Counted from the first letter of the stretch, positions 1 to 11,147 are shown. The stretch is 30,349 bases of DNA from Spirogloea muscicola (GCA_009602725.1 WELB01000035.1:442992-473340); one strand, 5' to 3'. The notes: generated from the letters alone by a model not told the origin. Translations and numbers: made by a program.

Positions 1-52
1 CGCCGCGGGGCGTGCGCGACGAGGAGCGCGACGAGGAGCTGGAGCCGGCCAG

Positions 53-84
<32 letters not shown>

Positions 85-3000
85 CCCTATCGCCGCAAGG
101 CGAGAGCGAGGGCGGAGGCGACGGCATTGGCGTCGGCTCCAACGCCGGAGGTGGCGATACCTCCGACGCCGGCGGCGGCGGCGGCGGCGTGACGTTCGGC
201 GCGGCGCTGGCGGTGCTGCTGGCGGCGCGGCTGGTGAGCGCGCGCCACAATCTGGTGCACGACTGCGACGAGGTATTCAACTACTGGGAGCCGCTCCACA
301 ACCTCCTCCACGGCGCCGGCCTCCAGACCTGGGAGTACAGGTCCGGCGCCCGCCGCCGCCGCCGCTACCGCCGCCGCCGCCGCCGCCCCCGCAGCCGGAG
401 TGTCTACTTTGACCGGCTCGGACTTTGGATATTTAGCAGGAGTGTGCCTGATTACCGATCATGAAGTGAGTACTAATGATTATCGATATCAATCATGGAT
501 ACCAACAATTTTAATATATCAAATAGCCACTGGTGGAAGCTCTGAAAGCCCTGGAGAGGCGGCCAGCCAGAGCCATCACCAGCTCCACTGCCGCAGCGCC
601 GGCCCTTACTAGCGCGGCGGGTGCCGTCGTGCTGCGCCGCGCAGCTCCCAGTACGCGCTGCGGTCGTACCTCTACCTGCTCCTCCACTGCCTCGTCGCCT
701 GGCCGGTCTCGTTGGTCGCCGGCGCAGGTGCCAACAAGGTGAGCCCCTCTCACTTGGCTGCTCGGCGAATACTAATCGCTTCTCAATCGCAGCTGGCCGG
801 TGTCTGCCTCTGGCAGCGGATTGTACCGCTGACTCTCTCAGTGTTAACGAGGCACTCTACCAACTGAGCTGAATGCCTGAAATCTGGATTGTTCCAGCTC
901 CTTTTACCCCATGTTGCAAGATTTACTTACACTGTGGCGTCTTTCCTCGACCCCAGGTGGCCACTTTCTACGTGCTCCGGGGGGCACTAGGTGCTGCATC
1001 CGCGGCAACGGAGGCGGCCCTTGTCGCGGCCGTGGGCAGGGTGACGAGCCCGCGGGTGGCTGCCTACTCCTTGGTCCTGCTGGCGTTTACCAGCGGCTGC
1101 TTCATTGCCAGCACAGGTGCCGACTTCCGCCGCAGCCCACATCTCATTAGAGTCCAGAGTGCTTAAGCGCAAGTAGAGCTTCTGAAGCTTTAGAGCTTCA
1201 GGGATCAGGAGGTTGATAGATTCACTGTAAGTTGCTAGATAGCAGGGGGGTTTCACTTGAAGCCAGCTCGCGCTGTTCACTCGCAGGCAAGATCGGAGGC
1301 ACTGTGTCCCCTAAGCTAATTAGAATCAAGTGCTGCATGCTTGCTTCATTGCAGCATTACTCCCGAGCTCCTTCTCCATGTACTCGACAACCTTGGCCAC
1401 CGCTGCAATGCTCACGGGAAGGCCTCGAGCAGCAGTCGCGGTGGCCGCCGCTGGAGTCCTTCTGGGGTGGCCATTCGCGGTGCTGGCTGCGGCGCCCATC
1501 GTCTGCTACGCTTTCTATCAAGCAGGCTTTTGGCAGGTCATTATTGCCGGTGCAGCAGCTACCTTAGCCATTCTGGTAAGCTCCCTGCACCTGCTCAGCT
1601 GGACGTCAAGTTGTCTTTGAGTTGTCCTTGGCTTGTGCAGGATGTGGCTGCCAAGGTCCAGCATAGAGGGTGCACTTTGATCATAGCAGCCTCCCACCTT
1701 TCAGGTGCCATCGATCCTGGCAGACCGATATTTCTACGGCCGGTGGACCTGCTCAGTCTTCAACCTGGTCTGGTATAACGTTGCTGGAGGCGGCGATAGC
1801 GCGCTCTACGGCACCGAGGGCGCGCTCTTTTATGTGCGCAATGGCCTGAACAATTTCAACTTGGCTCTCCCGCTGGCTCTGGCCCTTCCCATTGTGGCAA
1901 TCTGGTCTCACGAGCAGGGCTACTTGCGTCTGCTCATTGCGGCCATGCCACTGTACCTGTGGTTGGCATTCATGTCCCTGCAAGCCCACAAGGAGGAGAG
2001 GTAGCCCCGCCCTGGCTGACTCCTTGAGCTTCATGGTAGGCGGTTCCGGCTACTGGGAAAGTAGTTGGCGTGTTGGCTCCAGCTCCATCACCTGTTCTGG
2101 CTGCCTTCTGCTCTTGCTGCTGTGTGACAAGTGGGTGTGTCTTCAATGCTCATGCACTGTTCTCGTTGTCAGGAACATCGGCAAGCTTTTGTGCTGCTTG
2201 TAACGCATGGTATGTGAAGATCAACCTGTTTGCCAAGCCAGACATGCTGACCTCATTGTGGACATTGTTTTCAGGTTTCTTTTCGTTGTCTACCCACTCA
2301 TCTGCATTGCAGCCGCTGCTACAATCGACGCCCTACCAGATTCTGTCAACTTTGTACAGGGCAGGCATGCTACTGATGGGAGTGCCTTGCATACAGTGAG
2401 TCCTCAGTCCACCATGTACGCATGCCTAAGACAAAGTTGGACACACCTTTAAAGTTGTAAGTATCCATGCTTGTCCTCCCCTCTTCATCATTTGGCCGCC
2501 AAATATGGGCTTCTGAGTGATGGTGTCTCAAGCCGTGCAGATCGCCAGGTGGATGCGCCCAGCACTGTTAAGTACCATCCTTGTGCTGTCCTACTGTCGG
2601 ACAGCTGCGCTCCTGAGCTACTATAATGCCCCTATGCTCGTCTACAACCACCTGCCCTCTGCGTCAGACAGTGGTATTGACGGTAAGACTCAGAGCAATC
2701 CAGAGTGAACCAGGTGCACACTTGCAGAATCTGACCTCCTCTTGCATGCAACAATATATCTAGCTCTCACAGAAGAATGATTGGATGGTTTTGCTAAAGT
2801 GGTAGACATATAGAGACATGGGCAGTCTCGACTGCACCATTTTCTGTTACTTGCCAAAGCCAAGCTCGCATGTGCTTTCGCTTCAGTTGAATACGATAGG
2901 GCATGAATATACTACTATACTCTTGGTAGGAGAAGATTGAGAGTCTATCTTCACCCCCTTGAGGGCCTAAGCATTCCCCAGGTGACCCGTTGACTTGGTC

Positions 3001-3836
3001 AGATCTTACCGTCTGCGTGGGCAGCGAGTGGCACCGCTTTCCGTCGTCCTTCTTCCTACCTTCTGCTCAACACCGCATCGCTTTTCTCGATGATGGTTTC
3101 CGTGGCCTCCTCCCGTTCCCATTTGACCAGTCAGCAGGCGGGACAGCTGCAGCTCCTGTGTATTTCAACAACAGGAACAGGGCCTCTATGCACCAATTTG
3201 TCCGTACTTCTCCTAGCTTGCTCTGCTTTATGGTTATAGCCATCAAAGTTGATCACACATGCATCAATTCTGAGGGTGACCTTGGGCAAGCTCCCCTCTC
3301 TCATCATCTCGCCGTTGGCTGGGGTCACTCTTGGCAAACTAGAATCTTGAGCTGTACACTGCGTGATCCGGCAATTTTGACTCCCTGTGCAGCTTGCAGA
3401 TGAGGCACTGTGTGATTTCCTCGTAGAGCTCGATTTGAAGCAGGCTGATGTGAACCTGCGAGGGCGCAATAGCACCAATTGGCAGGTCATGTCTTTTACG
3501 GCCCAAGCCCTCTCCCCCCTTTTTCTCTAACCTGACAGGCCAGAACGCTGAGAACCGGCAGAGGCATCCCAGGCCCTCTGCATCTTTGGTTAGACACCTC
3601 CAAGCACAAGAAGTCTGTAGACATGCAGAAGGGCCTTCAATAGTCAGGAGGCTGGCTTACTGAGCGACTGCTGCACTTGTCGTGTACATACTGCTGTGCA
3701 GGTCTTATACGAGCATCCATTCCTTGACAATGAGCATTCCTCGCCTCTTTCTCGTGCTCTTTACTTACCCTGGTGGTCAGAACAGCGTAATCGCTATGGA
3801 TGTTATAGGCTTCTGAGGCGGACAGGGCAAAGCTGA
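1..3836 (+). CDS. ALG9: ALG9-type alpha-1,2-mannosyltransferase (GT22), 5' partial, 10 exons
   Basis: Adds alpha-1,2-mannoses from dolichol-phosphate-mannose to the lipid-linked N-glycan precursor in the ER lumen; a multi-pass membrane enzyme of family GT22. Exons that join in phase with GT-AG borders: <1-340, 645-738, 957-1116, 1355-1575, 1705-2000, 2275-2395, 2541-2682, 2982-3199, 3393-3485, 3702-3836 (TGA). Diagnostic motifs: DCDEVFNYWEPLH with QTWEYSSQYALRSY across the exon 1/2 junction (catalytic loop region), LPSSFSMYSTTLA, then HKEERFLFVVYPLIC across exons 5/6, and the ALG9-typical VCVGSEWHRFPSSFFLP in exon 8. About 605 residues are encoded from position 1, close to the usual length. 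Exon 1 is open to the window edge with no ATG, so the true start lies upstream; its N-terminus holds poly-Pro and Gly-rich runs from a CCG repeat. ALG12 or PIGB are less likely because the HKEER/FLFVVYP and WHRFPSSFFLP motifs fit ALG9. Confidence 0.93.
349..388 (+). repeat. CCG/CGC triplet repeat in ALG9 intron 1
   Basis: Interrupted GCC-type triplet repeat starting nine bases after the exon 1 donor. A second uninterrupted run (53-83) lies in exon 1 and is translated as poly-proline. Part of a window-wide pattern of GCC repeats at gene 5' ends. Confidence 0.85.
803..880 (-). tRNA. Degenerate tRNA-like sequence (Val-AAC-like), relic in ALG9 intron 2
   Basis: Read on the minus strand, there is a good D arm (GCTC / AGTTGGTA / GAGT), an anticodon arm with loop TTAACAC (anticodon AAC, valine) on a 4-bp stem, and a T arm AGCGG / CCGCT whose loop is one base short. 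The presumed acceptor strands do not pair, so a functional tRNA is doubtful. It lies wholly inside ALG9 intron 2 and opposes that gene. It could be a pseudo-tRNA or the head of a tRNA-derived SINE; no clear SINE tail is visible. Confidence 0.4.
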
Positions 3837-4731
3837 TGCATTGATCTGCATGAATGTATACCGAAATTACTTACTCGCTTGTGCAGCCTCACATTGAGCT
3901 GCCTATGGGTCATCCTTCGTTTCTGCTGCTGTAATTATACAAGCCTTGGGTGTCAGCCGGTTTCCTTAGGGGCAGGGCTGGAAGGGCAGAGTGGGCGAGT
4001 GGTTAAAAAGAGGGGCGCAACTTGCATGCTAGGACAGACTGCCAAATCAAGGTAGGAGAGAAGGAAATGCAGCAAGTAGGAGCGAAATGGAATGCAATGG
4101 GCACTCTTTGGCGAGGTCTGCATACCTTGGAAGCCACGATACTGGCACCACTCGGCAAGAGCAAGCATGCAGGCATAGAAGCACGGAGATGAGACAGTCA
4201 TGGTAGGCAAGATGGGGTGCCCCGAGGGAGGAGGAACTCTGGAATGCATCAAAGAGGATCACGAAGTATTCAAATAATATGGTCGATACGGCAATCTGGG
4301 CCATAACTAATCTGTTAAATACTGTACAGGGTTAAGCAGCGAAAGGGCTAGGTAATTATCTGACTCAGCCTCGTTCCCCGTGGGAGCGATATTCTGTTGA
4401 ATAAAGCCCGGCTTGGCACATCGGGCTTGATTCCTGATTCTGGATCGGAGGAGACCGCTGTTCAGGTATGCGGTCTGTGTGAGGTCGGAGTCTGTGTTGG
4501 GCGGAGCCTCAGCAGTCTGCGAAACAGTTTGGCTGATCTCTGTGGTCGGATTGTGTGTGCCACCATGAGCGGAGGATCTGAGTTCGAACAGCCGAGATGA
4601 CGACGATCTGCTGGTCCTCTAGAGGAAGGGAGACGTCCAGTTGAGGACTCTGAGTGGAAGAGACAAGAAGCGGAGGCTGCTGAACAAGATCGACAGGTGC
4701 AAGGTCAGGAGCAGCCAGAGCAGGAAGACTT
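3837..4731. other. Intergenic, no gene recognised
   Basis: Downstream of ALG9. Short ORFs on both strands show no recognisable motif, and I see no repeat or RNA gene. It should include the ALG9 3' UTR. Confidence 0.5.
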
Positions 4732-5025
4732 TCAACCAGGTGGCTGAGCATCACGCCGCTGTGCGATCGATCGCCGGCTGGACAGCGCATGGAGAGGCAT
4801 CAGATAGGACATGTAGAGGGGGTCGCGGAGAAGGCACGGGGCACAGGGCGGAACAGCTTGTCCTTGCACGATAAGCAGCTCTGTGATGGGGGCGAAGGCT
4901 GTGAGAAGCCAGCCCACACTAGACCCGACCAAGGTCCCCAGGGTCCAGAGGAAAGCGTCTCTCTCAAAGAGTCGGTGAGCGGGCTTCCCTTCTGGACCAG
5001 CCCCATCGGACTTTGTCCAGTCCAT
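4732..5025 (-). CDS. Hypothetical small protein with one membrane segment
   Basis: A 97-residue ORF starting at an ATG on the minus strand. It has a charged N-terminus, then a hydrophobic segment containing LGTLVGSSVGWLLTAF (about residues 29-50), and a PPCAPC pair of cysteines shortly after. No family is recognised. The reading frame is closed upstream by a stop about 15 codons before the ATG, so it is either a complete small protein or an internal exon of a spliced gene; candidate acceptors precede the ATG. The overlapping 296-residue minus-strand frame (4800-5690) is low-complexity and less convincing. This is inference only; expression data would decide. Confidence 0.25.
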   Translation of the reverse strand: MDWTKSDGAGPEGKPAHRLFERDAFLWTLGTLVGSSVGWLLTAFAPITELLIVQGQAVPPCAPCLLRDPLYMSYLMPLHALSSRRSIAQRRDAQPPG

Positions 5026-5569
5026 ATTGCGGCTGGCCGTGCAGTCGCCCCATTTGGGTCAGGCTCTTCCAGCAGATGGCAATGGCTTGGCCAGCCCGGA
5101 AAGAGTGGACTAAATTCGAAGGGGCCAGAAAAGCGCTGGAGCAAACAGCGAACCCAGCGGCACTGCGTGCTGAAGATCCCCTGTTGAGCAGCCGTATGCC
5201 AGAGAAGCTCGGGCAGAGTCCGGCGTTCTTCTTTCTGCACGTAGTGCAGGGTTCTGGGTGTGGGAGGAGCAGTGGTTACAGCGTTCAGAGCGTGACGGGG
5301 TGCCTGGTCCTTGCGTCGGCAGTCAACGGCGGTCTCCGCGGGGGTCAGCGAAAGTCCTGCGCGGAAGTTGGCGCCGGGACGTGATGTCACGCTGGCCCCC
5401 TGGACGGCGCGCATGCGCCGTCGATAGAAAAGAATCGGACGGACGCCGCAAGCCCTTAAAACTGAGCCGTCGATCCAAGGCATCCGGCGGCTGCGCGCGA
5501 CAAGCGCCGGACTTCGGGGCCCCACGTGCGTCGGCGACGTCGCAGGCCAGTACCGTCGCAGCCTGCAGG

Positions 5570-5570
<1 letters not shown>

Positions 5571-5613
<43 letters not shown>
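5571..5613 (+). repeat. CCG triplet microsatellite upstream of the FAS1 kinase
   Basis: Uninterrupted 43-bp CCG repeat. A second run lies at 5853-5875. Depending on frame it reads as poly-Pro, poly-Ala or poly-Arg; the frame that leads into the FAS1 kinase reads poly-Arg here, which makes its coding status doubtful. Confidence 0.85.
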
Positions 5614-5617
<4 letters not shown>

Positions 5618-5726
5618 TGGCGAGGAAGGTATTTGTGTCGTACACCGGCCCCGCATCTTTCCTGGCGGACGGGGGGGGACCGGAGGCCACCGTGGCACCC
5701 GGCGCCCCTGAATCCCTCGGGCACCN

Positions 5727-8700
5727 GGCGGTGAGGGCGGCGCTGGCGGCGGCGCCGGGCGGGAGCTACGCCACCGCCGCGCGGCTCCTGGACGACAACG
5801 CCACCAGCGTCGGCCGCAGCTTCGGCCTCCAGGTCTTGGCCCGGGCTCTCGCCCGCCGCCGCCGCCGCCGCCGCTGCTGCCGGAGAAGCCATGGCCAGGA
5901 CGCTCCCGCAGCCAGAGCGCCGTAGCGGCAGTGAAGGCGCTGCCGTCCCATCTGAGAGCTCCATTGGCGCCATGGGCGGCGCCTTTAGCCCCGACGTTGC
6001 CGAGACGGCTTTGGGTCGACACGCCGTCTCGAGCCTGACGTCGGCGGCAGCGGCGGCGACGGCGGCGCAGGCGGGCCGGACGCTGTACGTGCCGGTGGAC
6101 GAGGCGTGGGCGGACCCGCATGGCCACTACGCCGCCGTGGCGGCGGCGTTGGCGGCGCAGGTCCCGGGCTTCGAGAATACCACCTTTCTGGCGCAGCTGC
6201 TGAGCTACCACATCGTCACGGAGCACTACAACATCTCCAAGCTCCAGGCGGAGTCGCGCGACCAGCCCCCGGAGGAGCTCGCCACGCTCGCGCCGCCCTC
6301 GACGCTGCTGCGCCTCCGCAACCAGACCGGCATCACGTTCCGGGACGAGTACAGCAGCCTGGCGTACATCACCGAGGTGCGGCGATGCCCGGGCCAGGCG
6401 GACGCTCCAATGCGGCTCAGCTACGTGTTTAGCTGAGCCGTATTGAGCTGCCCACAATTGGGACTGATTGTGAGAGCGCAGAGCGGCCATGGATGCAGCG
6501 CCGCGCATGGAGAAGCGGCTCGTCGAGGGCCCGGCCTTCGTGGGTCCTCCGCTTCTGAGTCGGGTGGCTCGGTCGGTGGCGCCTGCAGAGCATCTACGAT
6601 GATAAATCCCTGAGCGTGATGGGCTTCACGGCGGTGCTCATCCCCAACTACCAGCGGCTCGTGGGGTACGGGCAGCCCGTGCCGGTCATTGAGGGCTGGA
6701 CGCTCGTCTCGCAGGGCGGCAGCAGCGGCCTCTCGGCCGGCGCCGTCGCGGGCATCGTCATCGCCGCCGTGGTCGTCGCCGCCGCCCTCTGCTGCCTGCT
6801 CTTCGTCACCCTCTGCCGCCGCTCCTCCGGCAGTGGCACCTCTAAGTCCTTCCGCGACCTCGAGAAGGCTAAGCTCTACAGAGGTGGATGCACCTCCGGC
6901 AGCTTCCCGTCCACTGCCAGCTGCTAGCAATGTTCGCTCTTGCTCAGTAACTGAGGGCCGGCGCACGTCCACACTAACATCTGCAGCCAAGGAAGGCGAG
7001 GTGGCGAGCTAGCGAGACGCAGTACAGCTGGGGCCTGATGCTTGCTCGGTCGTGCATCCAGGGGACTCCGACTGGACATTCTTGCACTGCCAGAACTTCA
7101 CGGTGGAGGAGCTCGACACAGCCACAAAGCACTTCTCTGAGGATCTTGTGCTTGGTGAGGGCGGCTTCGGCAAGGTGTACAAGGGCGTGCTGAAGGACAG
7201 CAGGGAGGTGGCCGTCAAGATGGTAAGCAGTCCATGGCATCCCCGTTGCAATCCTGTGGTGCTAACAAGCTCGCTCGGAGAGCCGAGCAGCTACGGCGCG
7301 GACGGACTGGCGCTGCACGGAGCTTGCTGTGCCTCTCCTCAGCAACAAGCACGTGCATGGTCAGTGCCGCTCACGCTGTGAGGTTGCCGCGCACCACCAT
7401 GGCGGCAGATGCGGGAGGGCAGCAAGCAGGGGGTGAGCGAGTTCCGAGCAGAGCTGGACATCATCAGCCGGATCCACCACCGGCACCTCGTCGGCTTGCT
7501 GGGCGCGTGCCTCGCCAACGACCACCTGCTACTTGTCTATGACTACGTCCCGCACGGCAACCTCCATCAAAATCTCCACGGTGGGCAAACTTGCATGCTA
7601 GACCCTACTCGCCAATTGCATGATGGATATCCTAAGCATCAGATACATGGATACTTGATCATTCTGGTCAGTCGCGCTTGCTGAGCAGCATGGTGGCTGC
7701 AACTCTCCTTCTAGTAGCAGCTTGGTTTGCTTTGCAAGCACAACATGCCTATGCAGCAAGCAATTGCTGCCGTGGCAAGGGCAACTTGTCTAGCCAAAGC
7801 TTGACCAAGCCTGTCCCCCCTGCACTGTGCATGATGCTTGGCGCGAGCAGAGAAGCACATGGACTGGGCCACGCGGATGAAGGTCGCCCGCGGCGCTGCC
7901 CGAGGCATCGCCTACCTCCATGAAGATTGTGAGCATCCAGAACCTTCGCTGCTCTGCTGACCCGGTCACATCCGCTGTGCTTTCTGGAACTATGCCAACA
8001 GTCGTCAAGTGAGAAGGACAAGCAGCGTATGGTCATACTTGCTGGGAATTGAGCTGTTACTTGGCGTCTGAGCAGGCAATCCGAGGATCATCCACCGAGA
8101 CATCAAGGCCCCTAATATTCTGCTTGATGCCCAAGATGAGGCCTTGGTACTGCTTTTACTACCACATCTCTTTCATCAGCAAGTTGCAGGTCGTCATCGA
8201 TAATTTGTCGGGAGATTGTGGCTACACAGTGCATGATACTCCAGAAAAGCCATCAGTCACTTAGCTGCTGAGTCTCACTGGTGCAGGTGGCCGACTTTGG
8301 CCTTGCCAAGCTCGCTGACGACATGTTGAGCCACATCACCACCCGTGTCATGGGTACCTTTGGGTCAGTCCACCAAAGAGGATAACATAGATCTTCCGGC
8401 TGCAAAGCTTGTCTATTCGACTGAGAGCGGGTGTCAGAGCATGCGCCACTCATGTCGATAAGGAAATTGCTGTTGGGCATGTTTCACAAGGAGGCATGTC
8501 TCAAGTGTTCTTCTTCTAAGGCGCTCCTGCGTGGTCTGCCACAGTTACCTTGCCCCAGAGTATGCCTTGACCGGGAAGGTGTCAGAGAAGGCAGATGTGT
8601 TCTCCTTCGGGGTTGTGCTGCTTGAGCTCATCACAGGCAAGAAGCCTGTGGACATGACGCAGCCGCCAGGCAAAGAGAGCTTAGTCATCTGGGTGAGCAT

Positions 8701-9680
8701 TGCCCCCTTCCTGTCTCCTCGTAGAGTCACTGGAGTTTTCTGTGCCTGCTTAAAGCTGCTGGAAGCTCCATCTTAAACTTTCCGATCTCATTGCAGGACA
8801 ATACCTTGTAGTATAATACTTCTTTCTGTTTGCGTCTCTCTCTCTGTCTGCATCAATTTCAGCTTGCTTTGACACTTACTTTTATCGTCTGCACCCATAT
8901 GTGCAGGCTAGGCCCATGCTTGTGAGTGAACGTTTTGAGGAGCTTGTGGACCCCTTGCTTGCTGGAGATTACGACAGCGCCGAGCTCAATACCATTGCAG
9001 CCGCCGCAGCACTGTGCGTCCAGGACGACTCCCAGCTTCGCCCTCCCATGGGCAAGGTGAGCATCTTGTCCCAGATGGTAAATAGTGTACTTGTCTGTGC
9101 ACCATGTTGTCTGTCATCTGTCCATCGCCTCCGTACATACACAAGAAGCTCGTTTTTGCCTCCATGCATGCACAAGAAGCCTATCAGCAGGCCTTATTCG
9201 ATTGCAGCCTTCTCAAAAGCATGGTAGCTCGGCGGCAACTTATTGGGGCTTTGCGTGCAATTTGGCCCTATCTTGGCACACCTCCTTGTCCATAGGACAG
9301 GACTTCTTCAGCCATCCTGCACTTAGCATAGAAACTAAGAGATCTACATTTGTTTGTCAAGCACTTGCAAAGAAATACAGAATGCAGTGTCTGGTTCTGC
9401 AATGTGCTGAATGCTTGGAGATCTGCTCACTGCTGCTGCTGCTTCACAGATCTCGAGCTTCCTTGAGGGGGATGCTCTGTCCAGGGAGAGCAGCCTAGGT
9501 TCACTATCACAGGCGCGGCTCTTCATGGAGTCGCCTGTTCGGGACCCCAATGGTAACACAATGGACTTTGAGCGATTCAAGACGATGGCCAAGCAGAACG
9601 TCTTCAACAGTGACTCTGCTGCCTCCAAAGAGTCTTCTGGGCAGGCCAAGAGCCCCCTCACACAAGTCCTGCCGCGATGA
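5727..9680 (+). CDS. FAS1-domain receptor-like kinase, PERK-class kinase domain, 5' unresolved
   Basis: Predicted plasma-membrane receptor kinase with a cell-adhesion-type ectodomain. Firm exons in phase: (about 5891 or 5912)-6376, 6589-6883, 7062-7222, 7409-7580, 7851-7928, 8076-8146, 8287-8363, 8545-8692, 8907-9056, 9450-9680 (TGA). The ectodomain shows fasciclin boxes: LYVPVDEAW (H1-like), [11 protein letters not shown] (YH motif) and a closing MGFTAVLIP. One hydrophobic helix ([19 protein letters not shown], about 6748-6804) is followed by CRR. The kinase is complete: [49 protein letters not shown]; it is an RD kinase closest to PERKs by eye. A probable upstream exon (about 5727-5832, [19 protein letters not shown]) ends at a GT donor in phase 0. 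No ATG or signal peptide was found in its frame and an N lies at 5726, so the start is open. The C-terminal tail (from about 9480) is Ser-rich. Confidence 0.82.
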
Positions 9681-10505
9681 GGCCACATAAATATCGTGCC
9701 CAATCATACGCCCACCATTCCTTCATTGTTTACTCCAGCCTGCACTTGACTTCAAGCAATTGCAGCTCACAGATCGTGCTACTAAGAGCAGGTGAAGCAT
9801 GTAATCAGCTAATTCTGACTGAGACCCCTCATAGAAGGGCCGTGACAGATTGATGCACAATCAAGTGAGGCTGCAGTGCCGGCTGTCAAAACTTGCCTAC
9901 ACTCGTTGGAGCTGCTTCTTGCACCCTGAGCAAAAGCCGCTTTGTGGTCTTCGAAGCGTTCTATTGCTAAATACATAGCAAACAAGTCAGTCATAAGCTG
10001 GTGTTAAGAATGACATACTACCCTCTCAGTCTTCCAACCACCCTAGGACCAGTGCTTCGACATCCGCCTGTGATGCACACAGGGTAGAAGTTCCCATCTG
10101 TCAGCGAGGCTACTTTGTGCCAGTGGATACATGTACAGCTGCTTTTGCTGGGCGACAGCTGCTTAGGCCGAGTGACACTGGGAGGGACGGAAGCGGTCGT
10201 GTCATTCGCCCCGTCAGGGGGGTGGACGCGGCCACGGAGGCCAAGTCCGCCTGACGTGCGGAACCACCCCTTAAGCCCCACCAGGTCGGATGGGCAAAGA
10301 TATTGAAAGCGCCCGGCACGTCAGCTGCTGCCATGGCAGCCGCCAGCCGCAGCTGCGCCGCCGACGACTGCGGGACTGCGGCGGCCTTGGCGATGGGGCT
10401 GGCGCTATGGCAGCGCTGCGGGCGAAGGGGAGGCTGGTGGCGGGTTTTCGTATATCTGGGGTGGGGCGGGTGCCAGCTGTCACTTCTCGGCAGCCCGGGG
10501 GCGGG
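9681..10505. other. Intergenic, left of the MITE
   Basis: Contains the kinase 3' UTR, then GC-rich sequence without a recognisable gene. The first copy of a 32-bp direct repeat is at 10134-10165. Confidence 0.5.
10134..10165 (+). repeat. Direct repeat, copy 1 of 2 (32 bp)
   Basis: Begins tacagctgcttttgctg and ends gacagctgctta. The second copy at 11148-11179 differs by one base. The two lie 1,014 bp apart and bracket the MITE and GC-rich flanks. Confidence 0.75.
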
Positions 10506-10507
10506 TA

Positions 10508-10961
10508 CAGTCATACCTTGTTATAGGCACGTCGGCCAGTTTGGCGAAAATATGTGACTATATCGAGGTGTGCTTGTTCGTTGTAGAGGCACTATTGCCC
10601 CCAAATGTGCTTCCACCGTGACAATCAGCAATATATGAAATTATATTGAAAAATGGGCTTTTTGGGTTTAGGTTTAGGGTTAGGATTCAAAAACTAGACC
10701 TAAACCCTAAACCCCACACCCTAAACCCTAAACCTCAATCCTAATCCCTGTAGAGAATAGGCGAGATATGTTGATTTGTTTTCATATAGGCACTTCTAGT
10801 GGGGAAATCTGCCCCGGAAAACTGTGCCTGTACATAGCGGCACGTTCCCTTATCGAGTCACATTTGCCTGGGGAAAAAAGTGCATCCCGCAAAATGGTGC
10901 CACTATCCAAAATATGCCAAAACGTGCCCTTATCTTGGGGTGCCTATAAAAGGTATGACTG
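10508..10961. mobile_element. 454-bp non-autonomous DNA transposon (MITE), TA target duplication
   Basis: Imperfect terminal inverted repeats: left 10508-10530 and right 10940-10961, differing by one extra base. Both ends read CAGTCATACCTT inward, and each end is flanked by TA (10506-10507 and 10962-10963). TA duplication plus a CAGT terminus is the usual signature of the Tc1/mariner superfamily, so that assignment is inferred. There is no transposase ORF. Motifs resembling ATAGGCAC or AAGGGCACG recur inside in both orientations (near 10521, 10587, 10787, 10839, 10895, 10924, 10940), as expected of subterminal binding repeats. The middle carries inverted telomere-like repeats. Confidence 0.8.
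10661..10748. repeat. Inverted telomere-like repeats (TTTAGGG then CCCTAAA)
   Basis: About 26 bp of degenerate TTTAGGG units (10661-10686), a 12-bp spacer, then about 50 bp of CCCTAAA units (10699-10748). The G-rich strand runs toward the C-rich strand, so the two arms can form a hairpin. It lies entirely inside the MITE. Confidence 0.8.
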
Positions 10962-11147
10962 TAGACGGACGGGGCAAACGGCGCCGTTTCCTCCTTGACG
11001 GGGGCAAAACGGCGCCCTGGTCAGCGCCCGGTGTGGCGCCTCCGCCCGCGACCGGGCGCGCAGGGTTGTCAACACGGGCGTATCATGCACTGCGACACGT
11101 TTCCCTCGACGCGACCGCCCGACCAAGTGTAGAAATGCTGGCCCTTA

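Noticed and set aside
4800-5690. 296-codon minus-strand ORF upstream of the FAS1 kinase
   Set aside because: Mostly low-complexity, with a poly-Arg run from the CCG repeat and no recognisable motif; likely chance in GC-rich DNA.
5456-6508. 350-codon minus-strand ORF overlapping the FAS1 exon
   Set aside because: Antisense to an exon with clear fasciclin motifs; poly-Gly/Arg content is a shadow of GC-rich codons.
9085-9447. Coding continuation in the last kinase intron
   Set aside because: The frame lacks kinase-family similarity, and the flanking exons join in phase across 9057-9449 (MGK to ISSFLEGD).
10661-10748. True chromosome end or simple telomere fusion scar
   Set aside because: The repeats are short and degenerate and lie wholly within a TA-flanked element, so a transposon origin explains the site better.
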